Below are positions 17,919 to 30,800 of a stretch of 64,000 bases of DNA, piece after piece. A model generated the notes under the pieces. That model searched no databases. It was not told where the DNA came from and worked only from the letters and a program-made list of their open reading frames with translations. Source of the stretch: Candidatus Methylomicrobium oryzae (GTDB lineage: Bacteria > Pseudomonadota > Gammaproteobacteria > Methylococcales > Methylomonadaceae); the NCBI RefSeq assembly GCF_016745425.1, contig NZ_JAERVK010000006.1:185504-249503 (forward strand). The letters are read 5' to 3'. Position numbers and translations under genes: made by a program. The first letter of the stretch is position 1. The number at the start of each line of letters is the position of its first letter.

Positions 17919-18653
17919 CTAAAAACCTGCGGCCTTGTCGCGTGCCGCCTTGGCGCCGGGGAAATCTTTCTGCAATTCGCGCGCATGGGCGATCAGCAGC
18001 CAGCTGTGCTTCTTCAGATATCGGTCGCCCCCGGCCAAAAGCGCGGCTTTTTTCGCCAGTTCCTCGGCCTGCTTCGGTTTGGACTGCTTCAACCGTAACA
18101 GCGCCAGCTTGTAATAGAGCCCGGCATTGTTCGGCTCGATGTTGCGGGCGCGCTCGATCGTGGCTATCGCGGAATCCAGGTTCCCCAACCGGCTGCTCTG
18201 ATTGGCGGCCGTCACCAGCGCGCCGACGGCAGGCGAAGACGAAGCGGACGGCTCTATCGGTTGAAAAGGGGTTGGAGCCGGAACAAACGCTTCCGGCGCC
18301 GGAACATTGACCGCTGCCCCCGGAGACACCGGCGGAGCTTCAACACCGCCCGCCACGGCCGGGACATCCGCCTCCGGCAACGACGGCAAAACCCCGTCCG
18401 TCCCACCGGTCATCGGCGTCGGCTCGATGGGGGTCACCTGCTGATTGAATTCCGGAATCGGCGTCGTTTTCACTGTGGGTTCAGGAATCTGAGCCGGAGC
18501 CGGCGGCGGCTGCACCACAGGTGCGCGCGGCTGCCGGTAGACCGGCGCGGGCCCTGTATAGACCGGAGCGGGATACTGCTGTACGTAAAGCCCCGCGCAG
18601 CCCGATAAAAGTCCGGACAGCACGAAAAGTATAATGAAATGTTTTTGCATCAT
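17919..18653 (-). CDS. Predicted lipoprotein with TPR-like C-terminus
   Basis: 244 residues. Signal peptide with lipobox LLSGC (Cys19), then ~120 residues very rich in Pro, Ala and Val (VYTGPAPVYRQPRAPVVQPP), probably an extended tether across the periplasm. The C-terminal ~95 residues form tetratricopeptide-like helices (LDSAIATIERARNIEPNNAG, LYYKLALLRLKQSKPKQAEE). Function is unknown; such proteins usually scaffold envelope complexes. It lies ~105 bp downstream of the start of smc on the same strand, upstream of smc in transcription. Confidence 0.82.
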   Translation of the reverse strand: MMQKHFIILFVLSGLLSGCAGLYVQQYPAPVYTGPAPVYRQPRAPVVQPPPAPAQIPEPTVKTTPIPEFNQQVTPIEPTPMTGGTDGVLPSLPEADVPAVAGGVEAPPVSPGAAVNVPAPEAFVPAPTPFQPIEPSASSSPAVGALVTAANQSSRLGNLDSAIATIERARNIEPNNAGLYYKLALLRLKQSKPKQAEELAKKAALLAGGDRYLKKHSWLLIAHARELQKDFPGAKAARDKAAGF

Positions 18654-18728
18654 TGATTTCTCATTTAGCGCGGAGTAAGGCGGAAAAATATGCCGTCCGT
18701 AAAATCCAGGCCACTTTTTTCGGTGCAG

Positions 18729-19157
18729 TCAGGAAACTTTCTGCCCGTAATAATTGATTTTCTGCAATCGATTCAGATTCGCGTGCCGGGAATCGAGCTT
18801 CAACCGTTTGAAAATCGCCCGGACCTCCATAGCCCTGACTTCCTCCAGGGCGCCGAATCTTAACTTAAATAGGCTCTTTTTCCTACTTTCGGGGAAAAAG
18901 CGCATGATCCGGTCGACCTCTTCATCGATAATCCGCCGCGCCCGCAGCAAGTCTTTCGCTACATCCTCGGGAAGATCAAACGGATCATCGGGTTCGACCG
19001 CGATGGGAGCAGCCTCCGGCTGCTTCGGCCGGCCGGCATTTTCACGGTTCAGTATTTCGCGCAGGCGGCGGCTTTTGGCCAGATCGACGAGCGGAGAATT
19101 TTCGCTGACTTCCATATAGGAAAGTCCCGAGGCTTTTCGTTCTGTTTCTGCGGACAT
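18729..19157 (-). CDS. Hypothetical cytoplasmic protein
   Basis: About 142 residues, charged, without signal or membrane segment. The middle is rich in Pro and Asp (DDPFDLPEDVAKDLL); the C-terminal half is helical and basic (FPESRKKSLFKLRFGALEEV). No family recognised. The ATG at 19157 (MSAETERK) is preferred; an in-frame start at 19187 would add ten hydrophobic residues. Neither has a clear ribosome site. Coding-like composition and its placement just upstream of the lipoprotein gene on the same strand support it. Confidence 0.65.
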   Translation of the reverse strand: MSAETERKASGLSYMEVSENSPLVDLAKSRRLREILNRENAGRPKQPEAAPIAVEPDDPFDLPEDVAKDLLRARRIIDEEVDRIMRFFPESRKKSLFKLRFGALEEVRAMEVRAIFKRLKLDSRHANLNRLQKINYYGQKVS

Positions 19158-19465
19158 GAAGAACAAGCGGAAATGAATAAAAGACAAACTTTAACCCGAC
19201 TCGTTAAAAAATAACAAGCTTTCTGCTAGCTCGACCGATTTGTCGAAGGCAGACGGATCCGCGAAGCGCTAGGGCAGATTTAGAAGAAAAATCTGAGGGG
19301 GAACGGACAATCTGCCGGGAGGCAAAAGCCGCCTTGGGCAATCGTCAAACGAGAAGGAAGAAAAAACGTTTGAAAATAATAGGCCGCCACTAATTCTCAA
19401 TAATTTCGAGATCAGTTCAGGCGGCCTAAATACTTAATAAAGATTAAGCGGATTGAGACAGAGAT
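19158..19465. other. Intergenic stretch, no gene seen apart from the terminator noted
   Basis: About 310 bp between the hypothetical gene at 18.7 kb and the small membrane protein gene. No open frame of interest. Only the hairpin at 19380-19428 stands out. Confidence 0.6.
19380..19428 (-). terminator. Hairpin and T-rich tail after the 43-residue protein gene
   Basis: A perfect 9-bp inverted repeat (TAGGCCGCC with GGCGGCCTA) with a 31-base loop. On the minus strand it is followed by TTATTTT. The loop is long for a simple terminator, but position 38 bp downstream of the small gene fits. Confidence 0.55.
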
Positions 19466-19597
19466 TTATTGCTCGTCGTCCGGGTGTGGAGCGAAAACCC
19501 ATTTTACCAGGGCGTACACCGCGCCAACCACAACCAGCAAACCAACAATGCCAGCAGGCGTTTTCAAAGTCTCAGTCAAATCTAAGATGAACCCCAT
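19466..19597 (-). CDS. Small single-pass membrane protein, 43 residues
   Basis: A short open frame that gene finders often miss. It encodes 43 residues: MGFILDLTETLKTPAG, a membrane helix (IVGLLVVVGAVYALVKWVF), and a short acidic tail (APHPDDEQ). The ATG follows a good ribosome site (GGTAGGA, 5-6 bases before). A hairpin follows the stop. Size and layout recall small subunits or regulators of membrane complexes, but no family was recognised and the partner is unknown. Confidence 0.7.
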   Translation of the reverse strand: MGFILDLTETLKTPAGIVGLLVVVGAVYALVKWVFAPHPDDEQ

Positions 19598-19818
19598 ATT
19601 AGTCCTACCTATAATTGTAAATATTTTTTAGAAATTGCCAGGTTAGTAGCAAGGAATGCACATGATACTTTAGGCTCCATTAAAGTCAAGGATTAATGAC
19701 GGATAAACGGCCCAGCCCCGGCCTGCGGCATTCTTTTTACCGTGCCAGTATGTCCTCGGATAACGAGTGTGGTATAGTTTAAATTCTATGTAATAGATTC
19801 GGACTGAGGGGAAAATTC

Positions 19819-20196
19819 ATGCGCCACTATTTATTATCATCGGTAGCCTTCCTGGCGTCTTTCACGGCAAACGCCGATGTGCAGTTGAAGGATGACAGCG
19901 ACATTCGAGGCAAATGGAATTTGTATGCGGAAGCGGCAAAGCTGGACGGCGAAAAGAAAAACGTCGATATCGTCTGGGATTTTGCGGACAACGGCGTTCT
20001 GAATACAATTGCGACCGACTCGCTCGGCCGTACCAATGAGATGAGAATCGAAGTAAAATACATGGTCGAGGACGGAGTACTGAAAAAAGAAGTATCACCG
20101 GGACGCGGCAAATTTGAAACCTGCAAAGCCGTCGAAAAGACCGCAGACAGCATGGTGCTCAAATGTTCTTTCAATTACTTCTTCCTGAAAAAATAA
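19819..20196 (+). CDS. Periplasmic protein of unknown function
   Basis: 125 residues with a cleavable signal peptide (LLSSVAFLASFTANA, cut before DVQLKDD). The mature ~107 residues look beta-rich and resemble a small lipocalin-like fold (IRGKWNLYAEAAKLDGEKK; VDIVWDFADNGVLNTIATDS). Two Cys near the end (FETCKAVEK and LKCSFNYF) could form a disulfide in the periplasm. Followed after 28 bp by a membrane protein gene on the same strand, so the two are likely one operon, closed by a strong terminator at 20.7 kb. Confidence 0.8.
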   Translation: MRHYLLSSVAFLASFTANADVQLKDDSDIRGKWNLYAEAAKLDGEKKNVDIVWDFADNGVLNTIATDSLGRTNEMRIEVKYMVEDGVLKKEVSPGRGKFETCKAVEKTADSMVLKCSFNYFFLKK

Positions 20197-20224
20197 TAAT
20201 TAAGAAAATAATAAAGGTGTAACT

Positions 20225-20650
20225 ATGATAGGTGGAATTTTAATGGTGTTGGCCGTCATCTGGGTTTATCAGTCGGTCAACAAAGCAAAAGTCAGCAATC
20301 CTTTAATGTGGGTCGCGATCGCGGCCGGCGTGTTCTTCGTTGTACAAATGTTACTGGTTCAGGCAAACGTCTTTATCCTGGAAGCGGTCCGGGGCAGCGA
20401 ATCCAGCGGCGATTACGAAAGAGACCTGCTCAGCGTCGGCGACAGAAAAAACCAGGGCGGCTTTCAGGGCGTGGGCGGCTACCTGTTGTCGGTCTTTTTC
20501 GAACTGATGCCTCCGCTGGCCGGCGTACTCGCAGTGGCCTTCGTACGGCTCAAGTTCATTACCAAAGAATCCTTTTCGATCGGCAATCTGTTCAGCGGCA
20601 TCAAGGAAATGTTTACCAGCATTTCGCAAAGCTTCAAAACTCCCGAATAA
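20225..20650 (+). CDS. Membrane protein of unknown function
   Basis: 141 residues with three hydrophobic segments: GGILMVLAVIWVYQSV, MWVAIAAGVFFVVQMLLV, and LLSVFFELMPPLAGVLAVAF, separated by a charged loop (SGDYERDLLSVGDRKNQ). No family recognised. AAAGGTG lies just before the ATG. It shares an operon with the periplasmic protein upstream and is followed by a perfect-stem terminator, so the pair probably forms one functional unit in the envelope. Confidence 0.8.
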   Translation: MIGGILMVLAVIWVYQSVNKAKVSNPLMWVAIAAGVFFVVQMLLVQANVFILEAVRGSESSGDYERDLLSVGDRKNQGGFQGVGGYLLSVFFELMPPLAGVLAVAFVRLKFITKESFSIGNLFSGIKEMFTSISQSFKTPE

Positions 20651-20673
20651 AACGCCGCAAGGCCCCCGCCTCG

Positions 20674-20706
20674 CTAAAAAGCTCAAGCAATGCTTGAGCT
20701 TTTTAG
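20674..20706. terminator. Bidirectional terminator, perfect 16-bp stem
   Basis: CTAAAAAGCTCAAGCA and its exact complement, one base apart, with A- and T-runs at the two ends. It sits between a plus-strand gene ending at 20650 and a minus-strand gene ending at 20746 and can stop transcription from both sides. Confidence 0.88.
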
Positions 20707-20745
20707 TTTGCGGCATGAGGTCCCGTAAGAACTCCTTGATAACGG

Positions 20746-20934
20746 TCAACCGGTAACCATCCGTACCAGAAAGATGATCGCGGAAACAAAAACGACCGTA
20801 AAGATCAGCCCCGCTATCAGATAGGCCGGCAACGAGCCTTGCGTAAAGTCTTTTTGCCTGTTTTTTTCGCTTTGAACTCCTATTGCGGCGGACAAAACAC
20901 TTTTTATTACATCGACGATCGACGGTTTAGACAT
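20746..20934 (-). CDS. DUF2970 family small membrane protein
   Basis: 62 residues: a charged N-terminal part (IVDVIKSVLSAAIGVQSEKN) and one C-terminal membrane helix (LIAGLIFTVVFVSAIIFLV). This pattern, with VQSEKNR followed by a Phe and a glycine-led helix, is the DUF2970 family, unknown in function. The ATG at 20934 follows AAGGAG and is chosen over a start 15 codons earlier. It is divergent from metH with a 100-bp gap. Confidence 0.85.
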   Translation of the reverse strand: MSKPSIVDVIKSVLSAAIGVQSEKNRQKDFTQGSLPAYLIAGLIFTVVFVSAIIFLVRMVTG

Positions 20935-21034
20935 TCGTATCTCCTTAAAAAAATCCGAATAGAATAATAGTGTAGTCATTCGGCCCTACCAACCGCAATT
21001 TTTCGACGACCAGCCCGACCTTTTACCTTTGCCC

Positions 21035-24709
<3,675 letters not shown>

Positions 24710-24719
24710 GTTAAACGAA

Positions 24720-24755
24720 AGGCGCAAGGCGAAAGGAAAAATCCCCCTTGCGCCT
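24720..24755 (+). terminator. Probable terminator after metH
   Basis: Inverted repeat AGGCGCAAGG (24720-24729) with CCTTGCGCCT (24746-24755). A T-run follows about 15 bases later (CGTTTTTTAG), so the match to a classical terminator is imperfect. Confidence 0.5.
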
Positions 24756-24799
24756 CTCTCCTGCCCGTTTTTTAGTTTCTTACGCCCTTTAATTCTTCC

Positions 24800-25306
24800 A
24801 TGTCATTAAAAGAAAAAACCGAACATTCTCTCGAACGCATCATGTACGGCAGCCGGTGGATCCTGGCGCCGGTCTATGTCGGGATGAGTCTGGTCGTCGC
24901 CGCGCTGTTCATCAAATTCTTCCAGGAACTCTATCATTTCCTGCCGCACCTCCTGGAGATGAACGAAGCCGACCTGATCCTGAAAGTGCTGGCCCTGATC
25001 GACCTGACCATGGTCGGCAGCCTGATCGTAATCGTGATGTTCAGCGGTTACGAAAACTTCGTTTCCCGTCTGGATATCGCCGAAGACGCCGAGAAACTCG
25101 ACTGGCTCGGCACCCACGACTACGGCTCCCTGAAGATGAAGATCGCCTCGACCATCGTCGCGATTTCGTCGATCCATCTGTTGAAAATCTTCATGAAGAT
25201 CGAAGACACCCATAACGAGAAAATCCTCTGGTACGTGGCCGTGCATCTGACGCTGGTCGTTTCGGCCCTGCTGATGAGCGTCCAGGATAAGCTGAGCAAA
25301 CACTGA
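24800..25306 (+). CDS. UPF0114 / YqhA-type membrane protein
   Basis: 168 residues. The opening ([20 protein letters not shown]) is the family signature, and four membrane helices follow; a central hydrophilic loop ([20 protein letters not shown]) is the conserved core. The molecular function is not known. It ends in TGATG, sharing a base with the start of the next gene, so the two are translationally coupled. Confidence 0.9.
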   Translation: MSLKEKTEHSLERIMYGSRWILAPVYVGMSLVVAALFIKFFQELYHFLPHLLEMNEADLILKVLALIDLTMVGSLIVIVMFSGYENFVSRLDIAEDAEKLDWLGTHDYGSLKMKIASTIVAISSIHLLKIFMKIEDTHNEKILWYVAVHLTLVVSALLMSVQDKLSKH

Positions 25307-25557
25307 TGCGTCTCTTATTGCTCGGCACCGAAGGCTGCCATCTCTGCGAAGAGGCCGGGGAAATCGTCGCGGCGTGCGCGCCGCAATTCCCGATCGAATC
25401 GGTCGACATTGCCGAACATCCGGAATGGCAGCCCGATTATGCGCTGAAAATCCCGGTTCTGCTGGAACCGGAAAGCCGCCGCGCGCTCTGCTGGCCTTTC
25501 GACCTACCGCAGGCAGCCCATTTTCTGCAACAATTCGGTGAAGCGGTGTCGCGTTAA
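25306..25557 (+). CDS. Glutaredoxin-like protein (DUF836 type)
   Basis: 83 residues with a thioredoxin fold. The active-site motif is CHLC (Cys13-x-x-Cys16) in TEGCHLCEEAGEIV, and the cis-proline is in IPVLL. Such proteins are found across gammaproteobacteria, probably thiol-disulfide reductases; substrate unknown. Its start overlaps the stop of the YqhA-like gene, which hints at a shared task in membrane or redox homeostasis, though this is inference. Confidence 0.9.
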   Translation: MRLLLLGTEGCHLCEEAGEIVAACAPQFPIESVDIAEHPEWQPDYALKIPVLLEPESRRALCWPFDLPQAAHFLQQFGEAVSR

Positions 25558-25789
25558 AGCCGGACGGACGCCCACCCTCCGCCCTGTTCCGGATGCCGCT
25601 CGCCCGGAACCCCGCCCATCGGGGTCCAGCGGCAATTTTTCGGTAAATCGTTGAATGATAAAAACACCAGCCCGGCTTTTGTGTATAATTCCTTCCCTTA
25701 ACCCTCGTTAAACCCCGAAATCCCTTTTTGCGATGCGGGCACAGGATGCGCTGCATTCAATCATTCGCTAACCCTTTCAAATTGACTCA

Positions 25790-27604
25790 ATGGATATCAA
25801 TAAATTAAGAAACGTCGCGATTATCGCGCACGTCGATCACGGCAAAACTACGCTGGTCGATAAACTGCTGCAGCAATCCGGCACGTTTGCCGCACACGCG
25901 AAAGTCGCCGAGCGGGTCATGGACTCGAACGACCTGGAAAAAGAACGCGGCATTACCATTCTGGCCAAGAACACTGCGCTGGACTGGAACGGTTATCACA
26001 TCAACATCGTCGACACCCCAGGCCACGCCGATTTCGGCGGCGAAGTCGAGCGGGTGCTGTCGATGGTCGACTCGGTGCTGCTGTTGGTCGACGCGGTCGA
26101 CGGGCCGATGCCGCAGACTCGCTTCGTGACCCAGAAAGCATTTGCGTTGGGCCTGCGCCCTATTGTCGTGATCAACAAAATCGACCGCCCCGGCGCACGC
26201 CCGGACTGGGTCGTCGATCAGACGTTCGACCTGTTCGACCGCCTCGGCGCCACCGACGAACAGCTCGATTTTCCGATCGTCTATGCTTCGGCCCTAAACG
26301 GTTTTGCCGGCCTGGAGCCGACCGTCACCGGCGGCGACATGACGCCACTGTTTGAAACAATCGTTGAACACGTCAGCCCGCCGGACGTCGATCCGGACGG
26401 CCCGTTCCAGATGCAGGTATCGAGCCTCGACTACAACACCTACGTCGGCGTGATCGGGATCGGCCGGATCCAGCGCGGCACCGTCAAGACCAACATGCAG
26501 CTGACCATCGTCAGCCGCGAGGGCGAAGAGCGCAAGGGCCGCATCCTGCAGGTGTTCGGTTTCCACGGCCTGGAGCGGGTCGAAGTGCCGGAAGCCAGCG
26601 CGGGCGACATCATCGCCTTTACCGGCATCGAAAAGCTCGAAATCTCGGATACGCTCTGCCATCCCGAAGCGGTTGAACCGATGAAGCCGTTGACCGTCGA
26701 CGAGCCGACCGTCACGATGACCTTTCAGGTCAACAATTCGCCGTTCGCGGGCAAGGAAGGCAAGTTCCTGACTTCACGCCAGATCCGCGAGCGTCTGGAA
26801 AAAGAATTGCAGCACAACGTCGCGCTGCGCGTCGAGGACACCGGCGATCCGGACAAATTCAAGGTCTCGGGCCGCGGCGAACTGCATCTGTCGATCCTGA
26901 TCGAGAACATGCGCCGCGAAGGCTTCGAACTCGGCGTCTCGCGTCCGGAAGTGATCCTGAAAGACGTTGATGATGAGAAGCACGAACCGTTCGAAATGGT
27001 CACCATCGAAGTCGAGGAAATTCACCAGGGTACGGTGATGGAAAAGCTCGGCGAACGCAAGGGCGACCTGTTGAATATGGTACCGGACGGCAAAGGCCGG
27101 GTGCGTTTGGAATACATGGTGCCGTCACGCGGGCTGATCGGCTTCCAGACCGAATTCATGACCTCGACTTCAGGTTCCGGCCTGTTCTACCATGTTTTCG
27201 ATCATTATGGGCCAATGAAAAAAGGCGAACTCGGCACCCGGAAACGCGGCGTGCTGATTTCGATGGTGCAAGGCAAGGCGCTGGCTTATGCGCTGTACGC
27301 ATTGCAGGAACGCGGCGAACTGTTCGTGGTGCATGCGGACGAAGTCTACGAGGGGATGATTGTCGGCATCCATTCCCGCTCGAACGACCTGGTCGTCAAT
27401 CCGTGCAAAGCCAAGCAGTTGACCAACATCCGCGCGGCCGGCTCCGACGAAAACATCATCCTGGTCCCGGTGCAGAAAATGACGCTCGAACAGGCGCTCG
27501 AATTCATCGACGAAGACGAACTGGTCGAAGTTACTCCGAAATCGATTCGGCTGCGCAAGAAACTGCTGCTCGAACACGAGCGGAAACGAGCGGCGAAGGG
27601 CTGA
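25790..27604 (+). CDS. typA: Ribosome-associated translational GTPase TypA/BipA
   Basis: 604 residues, standard BipA length. GTPase motifs: [10 protein letters not shown] (G1), [15 protein letters not shown] (G3), [12 protein letters not shown] (G4). Domains II, III and V follow, then the family-specific C-terminal domain ([19 protein letters not shown]). It acts in late 50S assembly and growth under stress or cold. A TATAAT at 25684 may be its -10, but no good -35 was seen. A repeat-bearing gap of 233 bp follows. Confidence 0.97.
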   Translation: MDINKLRNVAIIAHVDHGKTTLVDKLLQQSGTFAAHAKVAERVMDSNDLEKERGITILAKNTALDWNGYHINIVDTPGHADFGGEVERVLSMVDSVLLLVDAVDGPMPQTRFVTQKAFALGLRPIVVINKIDRPGARPDWVVDQTFDLFDRLGATDEQLDFPIVYASALNGFAGLEPTVTGGDMTPLFETIVEHVSPPDVDPDGPFQMQVSSLDYNTYVGVIGIGRIQRGTVKTNMQLTIVSREGEERKGRILQVFGFHGLERVEVPEASAGDIIAFTGIEKLEISDTLCHPEAVEPMKPLTVDEPTVTMTFQVNNSPFAGKEGKFLTSRQIRERLEKELQHNVALRVEDTGDPDKFKVSGRGELHLSILIENMRREGFELGVSRPEVILKDVDDEKHEPFEMVTIEVEEIHQGTVMEKLGERKGDLLNMVPDGKGRVRLEYMVPSRGLIGFQTEFMTSTSGSGLFYHVFDHYGPMKKGELGTRKRGVLISMVQGKALAYALYALQERGELFVVHADEVYEGMIVGIHSRSNDLVVNPCKAKQLTNIRAAGSDENIILVPVQKMTLEQALEFIDEDELVEVTPKSIRLRKKLLLEHERKRAAKG

Positions 27605-27646
27605 TTAAGTTTTCTCCTCTCTTTTCTACAGAAAACAGTTGCAGAG

Positions 27647-27756
27647 GTTGGGCTGAATGAAATGAAGCCCAACATTTCGTTAGTTGGGTTACGCTGTCGG
27701 GCGGATTGCTCCTTGCATTGCTCCAACTCCTGCGGTCTATGCAGTCGTAACCCAAC
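27647..27756. repeat. Intergenic inverted-repeat element
   Basis: Between typA and lhr. The main pair is GTTGGGTTACG (27683-27693) with CGTAACCCAAC (27746-27756); beside it lies a smaller hairpin, 27647-27654 with 27666-27673 (GTTGGGCT/AGCCCAAC). The inner part (CTCCTGC...GCAGTCGT) resembles the element upstream of glpK, so it belongs to the same dispersed family. Confidence 0.7.
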
Positions 27757-27837
27757 CTGCTTTGCTTTTTGCTCCTCCGGTACTTTAAACTCCGGTAAAT
27801 CAAAGGTGCGGTATACTCATCAAAATACCTTAACACC

Positions 27838-30800
27838 ATGACCTCCTCTCTGCACTCCTTCCATCCAGTCGTCGCGCGTTGGTTTCTGGACCGCTTCAAG
27901 GCGCCGACCGATGTGCAAAGCCAAGCCTGGCCCGCGATTCAGGCCGGTCAGGCAACCTTGATCGCCGCGCCGACCGGTTCCGGCAAAACGCTGGCTGCCT
28001 TTCTTGCGGTCATCGATCAACTGGTCAGGCAAGGCGTCGAAGGCTTTCTGCCCGACCAGACACTGGTGCTTTACGTCTCGCCGCTGAAAGCATTGTCGAA
28101 CGACATCCACAAAAACCTCGAGCTGCCATTGTCCGGGATCGGCATGGCATTGCTCGAAGCCGCCCTGCCCGGCGTCGTGATTCGCGCCCAGACCCGGACC
28201 GGCGACACCAGCCAGGCCGAGCGGATCGCGATGAAGCGCACCCCGCCGCACATCCTGGTCACCACGCCGGAATCGCTGTACATCCTCCTGACCTCCGAAT
28301 CGGGGCGCGAGATGCTGAAAACGGTGTGCAGCGTGATCGTCGACGAAATTCACGCGCTGGCCGGCAACAAGCGCGGCGCGCATCTGATGCTGTCGCTGGA
28401 ACGGCTGGCGCAGCTGACCGAAAAGCCGCCGGTCCGGATCGGCTTGTCCGCGACGCAGAAGCCGTTGACCACGATCGCGCGTTTCCTGACCGGCGACCGG
28501 GACCAGACCTGCACGATCATCGACACAGGCCACACTCGGCAACGCGATTTGAAAATCGAGGTGACCGGCTCGCCGCTGGAAGCGGTGATGGCGAACGAGG
28601 TCTGGACCGAAATCTACGACCGTCTCGTCGAACTGGTCAACGACCACCATACCACGCTGATTTTCGTGAACACCCGGCGGCTGGCCGAACGGGCCGCCGC
28701 CGCGCTGGCCGAGCGTCTTGGCGAGGAATTCGTCACCTCGCATCACGGCAGCCTGGCGAAGGAACACCGGCTCGATGCGGAAAACCGGCTCAAGCAGGGC
28801 CGGCTGAAGGCGCTGGTCGCGACCGCTTCGCTCGAACTCGGCATCGACATCGGCGATGTGGACCTGGTCTGCCAGCTCGGCTCGCCGCACGGGATCGCGG
28901 CGTTCCTGCAACGGGTCGGACGTTCCGGGCACCGGCTCGGCGCGACCCCGAAAGGCCGGCTGTTTCCGCTCACGCGCGACGATCTGCTGGAATGCACCGC
29001 GTTGTTGAATGCGGTCGCGCACGACCAGCTCGACACGATCCAGATTCCCGATCATCCGCTCGACGTGCTCGCCCAGCAGATCGTCGCGGAAGTCGCCTGC
29101 CGGGAGTGGCCGGAACGCGATCTGTACGAAGCCCTGCGCAAGGCCTGGCCATATCGGGAGCTGACGCCGGACCAATATACGGACGTCGTCAAAATGCTGG
29201 CGGACGGCTACCACACCCGCCGGGGCCGGCGCGGCGCCTACCTGCACCGCGACGCCGTGCACGGGATGCTCAGGCCGCGCAAAGGCGCGCGGCTGACCTC
29301 GATTATGAACGGCGGCGCGATTCCGGACCAGTTCGACTACGATGTGATCATGCAGCCGGAAGGCCTGTTCGTCGGCACGTTGAACGAGGATTTCGCGTTC
29401 GAGAGCATTCCGGGCGACATCTTCCAGCTCGGCAACAATTCCTACCGAATGCTGAAGATCGAGCAGGGCAAGGTCTTTGTCGAGGACGCGCACGGTCAGC
29501 CGCCGAACATCCCGTTCTGGTTCGGCGAAGCGCCGGGCCGCAGCCGCGAGCTCTCCGAAGCGGTGTCGGATCTGTCCGAGGCAATCGACCGCCTGCTCGA
29601 TCAAGGCGGCGATGCCGCGCACGATTTCATTTTCCACCGGCTCGGCTTGCCTTCCGCGGCCGCCGAACAGCTGCATCACTATCTCGCCTCCTCGAAAGCC
29701 GCGCTGACCGCGCTGCCCTCGTTCAAAACGATTATCTTCGAACGCTTTTTCGACGAGACCGGCGACATGCATTTCGTGGTGCATTCGCCCTACGGCTCGC
29801 GGATCAACAAAGCCTGGGGGCTGGCGCTACGGAAACGCTTCTGCCGGCGCTTCAATTTCGAGCTGCAGGCGGCTGCGACCGAGGACAACATCGTGCTGTC
29901 GCTCGGGCCGACGCACAGTTTTCCGCTGCTCGAACCGGCCGGCTACCTGAAGGCCGCTTCGGTCAAAGACGTGTTGGTCCAGGCGCTGCTCGCCGCGCCG
30001 ATGTTTCCGACGCGCTGGCGCTGGGTCGCGAACACCGCGCTGGCGGTGCCGCGCAACCGCAGCGGCAAAAAAGTGCCGGCGCAGTTCCAGCGCAACGATG
30101 CGGAAGACCTGATCGCGATCGTTTTTCCGGACCAGCTCGCCTGCTTCGAGAATATCGCCGGCGACCGGGAGATTCCGGATCATCCGCTGGTCGAGCAAAC
30201 GTTGTGGGACTGCCTGCACGACCTGATGGACCTTGACGGCCTCGAGGCCTTGCTGGCAGGCATCGAAAGCGGGGAAATCCGGGTGCTTGCCCGCGACCTG
30301 ACCTCGCCGTCGCCGATGGCGCAGGAAATCCTGAACGCGCGCCCTTATGCATTCCTCGACGACGCACCTGCGGAAGAACGCCGTACGCTGGCCGTACAGC
30401 AGCGCCGTTTCGGCAGTCCCGAGGATGCGGCCGAAATCGGCCGCCTGAATCCGGAAGCAATCGGACAAGTCTGTAAGGAAGCTTGGCCGGAAGCGCGCGA
30501 CCCGGACGAACTGCACGATGCCCTGGTCGTACTCGGTTTCATCACCGAACAGGAAGGCTTGCTAAATTTGCCCGACCAGTCGCCGAACCGATGGCCGGAA
30601 TTATTCGCTGCCTTGCAGGCAAGCCGGCGCGCGACGGTGATGCAGATGAGCGACGGCCAAAGGCTTTGGATCGCCGCCGAACGCCTGGCCGAATTGCAGC
30701 AGATTTATCCGGAAGCCGCCCTCGCACCGGACATACCGGCGGTGCCTCTGGCCCACACATTGACCGACGAAGACATCCTGCGCGACCTGATCCGCAGCCG

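Noticed and set aside
20935..21034. Possible riboswitch before metH
   Set aside because: Only 100 bp and no B12-box or SAM-type conserved core was found.
27820..29784. 654-codon frame antisense to lhr
   Set aside because: Shadow of the helicase; Arg/Gln/Phe-rich translation without domains.
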